Source: Methylococcales bacterium (GTDB taxonomy: Bacteria > Pseudomonadota > Gammaproteobacteria > Methylococcales > Methylomonadaceae). From it: a stretch of DNA of 47,593 bases. A program made the position numbers and the translations under genes. Below, piece after piece: positions 38,207-45,642 of the stretch. The notes beneath the pieces are model-generated. The model did no database searches. It worked only from the letters and a program-made list of their open reading frames with translations, and had not been told where the DNA came from. Numbering within the stretch: position 1 is the first letter of the stretch; every line of letters begins with the position of its first letter. The stretch is taken from contig JAPLRP010000057.1 in the NCBI GenBank assembly GCA_026399095.1, positions 1 through 47,593 of the forward strand. Direction: 5' to 3'.

Positions 38207-39814
38207 TCAAATTTTATAAATTCTTCCTTCAGCCTTACCAAAATTAATGAAGTGTTTAATTGGATCGGCGCCGGAATAAAGCACATCCAGATTAAATATC
38301 AAATAAGAAAGCAAATCAAAATCTGACGGTAATCCAGGATAACAATCTATTGCTTTGTTTTGAGCTGTATTATTTAAAATATTTAATAGCTTATTACAAC
38401 GCAAATCTGACGAATTTTTCAGAATTTTCAATCTCTTAAGTGGCAACTCAAATTCTTTCATTTTCTCATCAATAAGACATGTAGAGTTGATCATTATTGT
38501 GTTGACGATCAATTCTTTAAATTGCTCTGAAAACAAAAAAAATGGGTTAGCTAAATATTTTATAAAAAAATTATTCAACCTAATTATCCAGCATTTTAAA
38601 TGATGCTGACATAGGCGCTTGTTATTTACTATCTTATAAGCTCTGCCTTCTGCCTTTCCATGATTAATAAAATGCTGAACGGGGTCCATTTCGGCATAAA
38701 AAACATCTTTATTAATTAATAAATAGGCTACAGCATCAAAATCATCTGGCACCCCCGGATACAAATTACCTGAATGATTTCGAGCGGCATCATACAACGT
38801 GTTAATTTTTCGCTGAATACGTTGCTCAGCCCCATCACGAAATTTTTTCATTATCTCAAGTGTCCAATCAGAAACTTGCTCATTTATAATACAATTTTGT
38901 AAAGGATTAATAATGCGTTCTTGATGAGAATTATGACTTATGGTTTCAAGTGGCAAAATTGACACCACTGGTTTATTTTCAAAGAAAGTATTATTAATCC
39001 AATCAACTTGATTATTGTAACGATCAAGCAATAATTGGTTCGTCATTTTACTATATGAAACAGTCTCAGCTCTTAAATCAGGACTTTTAGAAACAAAAAA
39101 ATCTGACAATTGTTGCGAAAAAGTATCCCCAAGTACCTTATTAAACCCAATTAAAACGTTGCGTTCTTGGTTAGTTAAAGAACGATTAACCTGCCTCTCA
39201 TGATCAACTTGATCAGTTATAAATAAGGCATTAACACCAATAAAATTCAAAAAACTACTGATTAATCTTTTTTTTTCTTGGTCATAGTTAAGTACATGCA
39301 AACTTTCTTTTGGTAATTCCTCAGACATTACCTGAAGGGAATTAACATGATCCCAAGCCGCTTCTAAAACCCATTCATCAAATAATCTCCATTCACCATG
39401 ACGCTTAATGACTTGGTCATAAGCAGACAACAGAAACGGAATAACATTACGCACATAAAATATAATCTTTAATTTAAAACCAAGTCTTACTGATGATTCA
39501 AGAAGCTTTCTCCAACCCATGGAATCAGTGTATTGGAAAAATTCACATGAACAAATTGCTCTATTACAGCTTCCAAAATAACTTAATACCAAGCTATCTA
39601 TTTCATTATCCGTGGTAGTTGCTAATGATAAGGCTTTATACAAAATCTTACCGTTACCACTATTGATTTCATAATCAGATTTAATATTAATTCTATGCTC
39701 ATAGGCTAAGCCGACTGCTTCAAGTCGAGAGGCATTATTTTCACAAAAATTCTGCAATGCACTTGACCCTGTCTTTGAACCGCCCGCATGAACAAATAAG
39801 GTTTTTTCAGTCAT
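38207..39814 (-). CDS. Sulfotransferase-like protein with duplicated C-terminal 44-residue repeat
   Basis: 535 residues from ATG 39814 (GGAG 10 bases upstream; an in-frame TTG lies at 39832). The N-terminal third is sulfotransferase-like: FVHAGGSKTGSSALQ (residues 7-21) is the phosphosulfate-binding loop and FYVRNVIPFLLSAYDQ resembles the 3'-phosphate site. Residues about 352-395 and 492-535 are two copies of one repeat that match at 28 of 44 positions, sharing YPG-P-DFD, DP and the block HFIN-GKAEGR-YKI. Repeats of this look occur in many polysaccharide-related proteins, usually near glycosyltransferase domains. The region between them is hydrophobic-rich and unassigned. The product may sulfate a surface glycan; donor and acceptor are not shown. 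Composition is AT-rich compared with neighbours. Confidence 0.7.
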   Translation of the reverse strand: MTEKTLFVHAGGSKTGSSALQNFCENNASRLEAVGLAYEHRINIKSDYEINSGNGKILYKALSLATTTDNEIDSLVLSYFGSCNRAICSCEFFQYTDSMGWRKLLESSVRLGFKLKIIFYVRNVIPFLLSAYDQVIKRHGEWRLFDEWVLEAAWDHVNSLQVMSEELPKESLHVLNYDQEKKRLISSFLNFIGVNALFITDQVDHERQVNRSLTNQERNVLIGFNKVLGDTFSQQLSDFFVSKSPDLRAETVSYSKMTNQLLLDRYNNQVDWINNTFFENKPVVSILPLETISHNSHQERIINPLQNCIINEQVSDWTLEIMKKFRDGAEQRIQRKINTLYDAARNHSGNLYPGVPDDFDAVAYLLINKDVFYAEMDPVQHFINHGKAEGRAYKIVNNKRLCQHHLKCWIIRLNNFFIKYLANPFFLFSEQFKELIVNTIMINSTCLIDEKMKEFELPLKRLKILKNSSDLRCNKLLNILNNTAQNKAIDCYPGLPSDFDLLSYLIFNLDVLYSGADPIKHFINFGKAEGRIYKI

Positions 39815-39868
39815 TACAACAACGCTCCACAATTTGCTTCTTTATTCCCAATAAAATCACTTAAAACC

Positions 39869-41959
39869 TTAAGATCTTTCATCACTACAAACTAATTGAT
39901 CAACCCTTGGCGGCCAAGCATATGAAAAATCCTCATGATCCAAGGTTAAATTAGGACTATAGGCGGGATCATTGATCAGTAAATCACCCCAGCGTTTTTT
40001 CATAAACAAGACTTCCTCGGTAAAGCGTAACTGCTTTGCTCGGGTATTCTCGGTTCCACGTGAGGCTGACTCATGATGATAAAGCTCTGCATAAGGTGTC
40101 CAGATGTTACGGTAACCCGCTTCCCGAACGCGTAAACAAAAATCGACATCATTAAAGGCTACTTTAAGGTCCGCTTCATTTAAGCCGCCAACTTCATGAT
40201 AGATGCTTTTTTTAATAACTAAACAGGCGCCTGTAACAACAGACATTGTTTGAATAAGCTGTGCCCTGGAAAAAAAGCCAGAAGCACCTTTCTTTAAATG
40301 TTTATGTGAATGACCAGCAATACCACCCACGCCAGTTACTACACCACCATGCTGCAAAGTATCATTGGGATACCAAAGCCTGGCACCTACAGCACCCACA
40401 CCAGACTGAAGAGCCAGGCTCATCAATTCACTTAGCCACTCAGGGGAGATGACTTCAATATCATTATTAATCAACCCAACATAGTCTCCACGCGCTTGCT
40501 GAACAGCCTTATTATTCAAGGCTGAAAAATTAAACGGTGATTCGTCCCTAAGAACCCTAACTTGATCATGACTACTTAGTCTGGCGAAATAATCTAATGT
40601 TTCAGGATCATCCGAATTATTATCAACAATAATAATTTCGTAATTTGTATAAGTAGTTTTGGCAAAAATACTGTCAATGCATTGCTTAATCAACTCCAAA
40701 CCATTACGCGTAGGAATAATCAAACTAACCAAAGGCGTATTATTAGGCATGCTATAACGTGCCCGATACATACCAAAACTTAATAACTCGGCTTGTGCGG
40801 CAACTTTAGTTCGGGAAAAGTGATCATTCAGTGCACGCTCTCCAGCCAACAATGCATAGTTTTTTTCACTGCCTGCATGCGCAGTACTTCCAGGATGGCT
40901 TCGCCAGTGATAAAGCACTCGGGGAATATGTACAATATTTTTATGATCAAGTTGCTCTGAACAACGCAAAGCTAAATCATAGTCCTGCGCCCCCTCTAAA
41001 CCTTCTCTAAAACCACCAAAATTTCTTATTAAATCAGTCCGATAGACACCTAAGTGACAAGCCATATTATGAGAAAGGAAGAGATCAGGATTCCAATCGG
41101 GTTTAAAATAAGGATCAAAACGCAACCCAGAAAGATCTATTTTATCTTCGTCTGAGTAAATTAATCCAACATCCGGATTCGCAACAATCGTCTCTGCAAC
41201 CCAAAACAAAGCCTGCTGCGGCAACAAATCATCATTATCAAGCAGCGCAACAAACTCGCCTTTGGCTAACGCCAGTGCCGAATTAGAAGCGGCAGAAATA
41301 TGCCCGTTTTCTTTCCTAAACACCACTTTAATACGGCAATCAGCCTCTATATAACGCTTTAGCAACTCATGCACTTCAACATTTGTGGAAGCGTCGTCGG
41401 CAATGCATAATTCCCAGTTTGGGTATAACTGGCTTTGCACTGATAAAATAGCCTCCTCAAGCATATCCAAAGGCGGATTATAAACCGGCATGACAATTGA
41501 AATAAGAGGTAACCGGTCTAACTGCTTAATGCGATTTTCAATTGCTTTAATATCCAGATCGTTTAACGTATCGTAACGACGCACCCACTCCGTATAATCA
41601 GTGCGATTATTTTTCTCATACCTTTCCACTGGCGTTGATGCGCCGGGTGCAGCTGAAAAAATCACCCGCCGTTTGATCCCATGAATACCCTCAGAGCGAA
41701 ATGTACGCCACATGTTCTTGGTTAAACCGCTATAACCACCAGACATTGCCACTGCATAAGGTAACCCTCTTAAAATTAACTTGGCTCTTAATACCTGATG
41801 ACCAATCAGTCTAACCGGATGCATTAAGCGCCACATTGTTGCTTGATGAATCTCAGTTGAAACTGATTTTTGATTTCCGGTAGAACCTTCTGGTTCACTG
41901 ACTAATTGATCAAGTTGACTAACCGCCGACCTTAACTCGTTACCTTCAAAATCATCCAA
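39869..41959 (-). CDS. Two-domain GT2 glycosyltransferase
   Basis: About 696 residues with two GT2 catalytic domains. The first (about residues 150-380) has ISIVMPVYNPPLDMLEEAI, DDAST and LLDNDDLLPQQAL; the second (about residues 420-650) has SLIIPTRNGLELIKQCIDSI, VDNNSDD and LINNDIEVISPEWL. Such enzymes extend a glycan by two different linkages. An N-terminal module of about 140 residues contains MWRLMHPVRLIGHQVLR, which recurs at the C-terminus of the divergent GT4 at 42408. Start choice: a TTG at 41959 has AGGAG 7 bases upstream and is better than the TTG at 41983. It is the first gene of the minus-strand glycan cluster. Confidence 0.85.
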   Translation of the reverse strand: MDDFEGNELRSAVSQLDQLVSEPEGSTGNQKSVSTEIHQATMWRLMHPVRLIGHQVLRAKLILRGLPYAVAMSGGYSGLTKNMWRTFRSEGIHGIKRRVIFSAAPGASTPVERYEKNNRTDYTEWVRRYDTLNDLDIKAIENRIKQLDRLPLISIVMPVYNPPLDMLEEAILSVQSQLYPNWELCIADDASTNVEVHELLKRYIEADCRIKVVFRKENGHISAASNSALALAKGEFVALLDNDDLLPQQALFWVAETIVANPDVGLIYSDEDKIDLSGLRFDPYFKPDWNPDLFLSHNMACHLGVYRTDLIRNFGGFREGLEGAQDYDLALRCSEQLDHKNIVHIPRVLYHWRSHPGSTAHAGSEKNYALLAGERALNDHFSRTKVAAQAELLSFGMYRARYSMPNNTPLVSLIIPTRNGLELIKQCIDSIFAKTTYTNYEIIIVDNNSDDPETLDYFARLSSHDQVRVLRDESPFNFSALNNKAVQQARGDYVGLINNDIEVISPEWLSELMSLALQSGVGAVGARLWYPNDTLQHGGVVTGVGGIAGHSHKHLKKGASGFFSRAQLIQTMSVVTGACLVIKKSIYHEVGGLNEADLKVAFNDVDFCLRVREAGYRNIWTPYAELYHHESASRGTENTRAKQLRFTEEVLFMKKRWGDLLINDPAYSPNLTLDHEDFSYAWPPRVDQLVCSDERS

Positions 41960-42407
41960 TGGTCTACTCCTAAAATTTAACAATCTCTGTTTTTCAGATG
42001 AGTTAGGCTCAAGCCAAGCTCTTTGCGATCGTATAACCAGTTTAAAAATGTAGTTTTATCATACATTATGCCATGATTGAATAGGTATATCGATTTAAGC
42101 GCTAACAAGCCAATATAAAATGCTGTGTCTGGCGTCAACTATTTTTGACGTTTAAGATCACACACCTTTAATTACTTAAACACAACGCCTGCGTAATACG
42201 AGGCGTATGGACAAATATTTAAACGGACTTTAATCAACTCGTTAAACCGCTGTTACTGAGAACCTCTTTGACCTCTTGTTGTTTTTGAAGTCTATATTTT
42301 TTTGGTTTCTCAACAGAAACACACACCTGAGATTAAAATTTAGGTTAGAGTAACTCAATTATTAAGGGTTTTCTTTTTCAATACCTCGCCAAAATTATCC
42401 AATTTAC
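41960..42407. other. Divergent intergenic region of the glycan cluster
   Basis: About 450 bases between two divergent glycosyltransferase genes, AT-rich, with no gene. Two small dyads are visible: CGTCAA-CTATTT-TTGACG (42133-42150) and ACGCCT-10 bases-AGGCGT (42185-42206). They may be regulator sites or hairpins in leader RNAs. No convincing -10/-35 pair was found for either direction. Confidence 0.45.
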
Positions 42408-43964
42408 ATGAATATATTGTTTGTTCTTTATGGGGATTTCACGACTAATAGTGCAGTCCATTTAACGCTTCATGCACGTGAACTAAATAGGTGTGGCCAC
42501 AGTTGTGCTGTAGCGGTTCCAAGTAACTTGGACACTATCACTCAGTGCCATGATGTTTTCTTTAGACCCGTTCTTTATACTGATGCGTTGATTGCCCCTG
42601 ATTCGATATTTCCTGATGGCCGGCCTGCTGATATTATCCATGCCTGGACGCCTCGTGAGAATGTAAGAAACTTTGTTACTGCTTATATGGCAAAACATCC
42701 AACCCCTTTAGTTGTTTATCTTGAAGATCATGAGTCTTGGATTTCTGGTCGAGCGTTAGGTTATGATGAAGTTACCTTGGCTCAACAAACCGAACAAAGC
42801 ATTTCAGATCGTCTTCCAGATGCATTGTCACATCCTTTTCGTTATGACAGCTTTATTGGTTTGGCAGATGCCGTGATACTTATTCAAGATAAATTAAAGG
42901 TAGGCGTACCCTCTTGGGTTTACTGCGCAACGGTAATGCCAAGCGTTGATCTTGATTTTTTTTCTCCTAGAGCGGCAAATGCTCTATTAAGAAAACAATA
43001 TAGCGTTGCAGACAATGAACGAGTGATTGTTTATCCGGGTGGCTTAAATGGTTTTACCCAACCGGCTATTGAAACATTATGTCGAGCAGTCGGGCTTATT
43101 AATAGCCAAGGTTTTCCGTGTCGATTATTGCGTACAGGGCCCTTTGCCTTGGATTTTCTTGAACAACTACCGCCTGAGACCGCTGCCGTTATTAATGATC
43201 TTGGCGTGCTTCCCAGAAGTGAACTACCTGATCTCCTTGCGTTAGCCGATGTTTTTGTTCAACCCGGTAAAATCGATCCCTTTGAAGACTTGAGGTTACC
43301 GGGTAAATTACCTGAACTTTTGGCAATGGGTCGCCCTGTCATTATGCCTGACGTAAATATTGCCCATTTGTTCAAGGATGGTATCGATGTAGTTTTAACC
43401 CAAACGGGAAGTGCAGAAGAGATTGCTGAAAAATGTGTAGCGCTGTTTTCTGATCCGCAGCAAGCTGAAAACATAGGAAAAGCAGGCCGTTTGTTTGCTG
43501 AAAGCTATTTTGAAATAAAAACCCAAGCCGAGAAACTGGTAAACGTTTATAAAATTGCTTGTGAAAATTTTAATCCTGTAATCGCCAAAGAAATATGGCA
43601 AATAGCTGATAAAAATACCCCAGTTACCTTATTACTGGCCCGTAAATTAAAGTTGTTGGCCGATACCAATCTATGTGTTGAAGCGCCTAAAATAATGAAA
43701 CAACATGCTAACTATATCGAATTAATACAACAGCGTATTAGTGGACTGGAAATTACCATAACCGGCTTGACTCAAGTTGTAGCAGAGCGAGATGAACAAA
43801 TAACCAATCTTAATAGAGAAGTTGCAGTGCGTGATGAGAAAATTTCACGTCTTAATGGGGTAATAGACGAAACACTTGGATCAACCAGTTGGCGGTTAAC
43901 ACGCCCGGTTAGATATGTGGGGCATCAATTATTAAAAATGAAAACACGATCTGATAAAATTTAA
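42408..43964 (+). CDS. GT4 glycosyltransferase with C-terminal coiled coil
   Basis: 518 residues. The GT-B domain occupies about residues 1-385, with VIVYPGGLNGFTQPAIETLCRAV and DLLALADVFVQPGKIDPFEDLRLPGKLPELLAMGRPVI; the conserved glutamates of the GT4 EX7E region are in the DPFEDLRLPGKLPELLAMG stretch. A helical region follows, then a coiled coil at about residues 430-480 with internal repeats AERDEQITNLN and VRDEKISRLN. It ends with TSWRLTRPVRYVGHQLLK. This last module recurs near the N-terminus of the divergent two-domain GT2. Nothing follows for 740 bases, so it is a single gene. The sugar and acceptor are unknown. Confidence 0.85.
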   Translation: MNILFVLYGDFTTNSAVHLTLHARELNRCGHSCAVAVPSNLDTITQCHDVFFRPVLYTDALIAPDSIFPDGRPADIIHAWTPRENVRNFVTAYMAKHPTPLVVYLEDHESWISGRALGYDEVTLAQQTEQSISDRLPDALSHPFRYDSFIGLADAVILIQDKLKVGVPSWVYCATVMPSVDLDFFSPRAANALLRKQYSVADNERVIVYPGGLNGFTQPAIETLCRAVGLINSQGFPCRLLRTGPFALDFLEQLPPETAAVINDLGVLPRSELPDLLALADVFVQPGKIDPFEDLRLPGKLPELLAMGRPVIMPDVNIAHLFKDGIDVVLTQTGSAEEIAEKCVALFSDPQQAENIGKAGRLFAESYFEIKTQAEKLVNVYKIACENFNPVIAKEIWQIADKNTPVTLLLARKLKLLADTNLCVEAPKIMKQHANYIELIQQRISGLEITITGLTQVVAERDEQITNLNREVAVRDEKISRLNGVIDETLGSTSWRLTRPVRYVGHQLLKMKTRSDKI

Positions 43965-44278
43965 TCGCAACCATTACTATCCTGCCAACGGTCAGCGTGA
44001 TTGCAAATGACCAGACCATAAAATGAACCCTGCGCAAAGTCAAACGATCAAAACATTTGACTGTTTCGACTTGCATTTGCTCAAAACGCTTATTTATTGA
44101 CTCAAGAACAAAATTAGCGTATAAGCATAGAAAATTACTTTTGTGTGATGTAGCATTAACAATTTAATAAGCTTGCGGTCGCCTGTCTTGCTGTTTTGGT
44201 AATAATATTGGCCGTTAGATTGCAACACATTGTTTATACATAAACATTTAACGGTTTACAGCCTTTAATATGGACATA
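43965..44278 (+). other. Intergenic region upstream of the 21-base repeat array
   Basis: About 315 bases without a gene, following the GT4 gene. A 16-base dyad TGTTTAT-AC-ATAAACA lies at 44231-44246 and may be a regulator site. No terminator with a T-run was found after the GT4 gene, and no RNA gene was recognised. Confidence 0.4.
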
Positions 44279-44590
44279 CAAAGCACTTAGAGCAAAAAGC
44301 ATCATTAAGTACCCCTCCTCAATCGTTAGGGAGCAATGATCAGTGCCTAAGGAGCGATCCTCAGCCTTCAAGGCAACGACTCAATTGCCTGGGAGTGCTC
44401 CGCAGTTAGTCGGGATCAATCATTAATGGATCAGGTGCACTGAGCAGACATCAATGCGACCCCTCAACCATTAAGGAGCACTGCTTGAAGACCCAAGAGC
44501 ACTGCTCAACCACTGAGTAGCCTTGATTAGCCATTAAGTAATACGCCTTAGCCCTTGCTAAGTGCGGCTTAATAGCTACGGCGCATTGAC
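44279..44590. repeat. Degenerate tandem array with 20-21-base period (about 15 units)
   Basis: Successive units begin at 44279, 44300, 44320, 44341, 44362, 44382, 44403, 44424, 44445, 44465, 44486, 44507, 44528, 44549 and 44570. Apart from three 20-base units (44300, 44362, 44445), each is exactly 21 bases. The consensus is close to CAACCATTAAGGAGCACTGCT: bases 1-3 are pyrimidine, A (G in one unit), purine, base 8 is mostly T, bases 10-15 are close to RGGAGC, and base 18 is mostly T. Units differ a lot, so the array is old or under relaxed selection. It lies upstream of a broken gene on the plus strand. It is not a CRISPR: there are no conserved repeats with unique spacers. Confidence 0.75.
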
Positions 44591-44634
44591 CTTTCAATGC
44601 GCAAACCGGCTTATATTATCAAAATAAACCGGTT
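44581..44634. repeat. Two hairpins between the repeat array and the broken gene
   Basis: GCGCATTGA (44581-44589) and TCAATGCGC (44594-44602) are a perfect 9-bp stem with the loop CCTT. Then AACCGG (44604-44609) pairs with CCGGTT (44629-44634) around an AT-rich 19-base loop. No T-run follows. They could be the end of a structured RNA formed with the array, or a processing signal for the following mRNA. Confidence 0.6.
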
Positions 44635-44703
44635 AAATAGTGTGTAAAGAAGATTAATTCGACTTTATGAGTTATTTAAACAACCCTTAGGAGTAACATT
44701 ATT

Positions 44704-45392
44704 ATGACTACTTCATCTTTTATGCCAAAAACCGATGATGGCAAAGCCAATCTACTAGAACATCTCGTTGCCATCTTACCTAAATATGCAACACTTTTAG
44801 ACATCAGCACCCGAGATTTTGACGAACTAAAAGCAGATTCACTATCCTTTCGGCATTCATTACATACCATGGGGATTACGCAAGCGTCCTCGCAATCATG
44901 GACCAACGCTAAAAACGTATTACGTGATGGCGGTTTAGGTAGTGCCGATTGGCCGGAAATGTCCACCTTGCCAGCCCCATCCCACCCATAGTCAAGCCCG
45001 GCATTATATCCAGGTTATCTGCCTTGGCCGCTCGGATTAAAGCCCATAGAAACTATACTGACACCATCGGCATAGAGCTATGGCTGGTCGTTGGCGAACA
45101 AAAAATCGATCTCACCACCTAGAAACCAGTCTTAAGTATTTTCTTACAAGCTGGACATCCTGTTATTACTTGGACTAAAGGCCGTGTCGGTGCCATAGAA
45201 ATTTGGGCAGACAGAATGGATGGTAACAATTTTATATTATTGGCCACCGATACAGAGCCCTATACCAATGACAACACACCCTTACCCGCCTCAGGTAGTG
45301 GGGCAGTATGGAAATACAAAGCCATTTACCGATTACATGATGCACCTGTTGGACACTGGAGCGATGTCATTAGTATTGCCGTTGGCGTGTAG
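44704..45392 (+). pseudogene. Broken gene of an unrecognised family (frameshift plus in-frame stop)
   Basis: The first frame runs from ATG 44704 (TTAGGAG upstream) to TAG 44989-44991: 95 residues beginning TTSSFMPKTDDGKANLLEH, with LPKYATLLDI and a helical look. The coding pattern then continues in the next frame (codons starting at 44985) to TAG 45390-45392, reading IISRLSALAARIKAHRNYTD, VITWTKGRVGAIEIWADRMD and AVWKYKAIYRLHDAPVGHW. That is a plausible C-terminal beta domain ending in SDVISIAVGV. A single-base deletion near 44985 explains the shift. An in-frame TAG at 45120-45122 is a second lesion. The intact protein would be about 229 residues. I cannot name the family. The fibronectin-like C-terminus is an impression only. 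Confidence 0.7.
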
Positions 45393-45642
45393 TTTAATAA
45401 ACTAACAAACCACAACCGGTGCATGACGCCGCGCTTTTCGCAGCCTACAAAATAACATGCAGAGTGAACAAGCAACGCGTCATCTACCAAGGACAAAAAA
45501 ACAACATGAGGAGGGTTAGCACTTTAATTGTGCCCACGAATACGTAGCGGCCCATATATGACCCTGGCAATTCTCTGACCAAGTTATTACCTCAGAGCCT
45601 TACTCTCTTGTTATTGATTTTTGTATTGTTAAAAAAATTTAA
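45393..45642. other. Gap between the broken gene and the dynamin-like gene
   Basis: 250 bases without a gene and convergent on both sides. A weak GGG-TTAG-CAC / GTG-CCC dyad lies near 45517-45538. No good terminator was found, although an AT-rich stretch with T-runs and A-runs lies at 45615-45645. Confidence 0.35.

Noticed and set aside
44279-44590. Possible CRISPR array
   Set aside because: There are no conserved repeats alternating with unique spacers; the period is 20-21 bases throughout and every unit is degenerate.
45120-45122. In-frame TAG as a pyrrolysine or other recoded codon
   Set aside because: The same gene also has a frameshift and there is no pyrrolysine system in view; decay is simpler.
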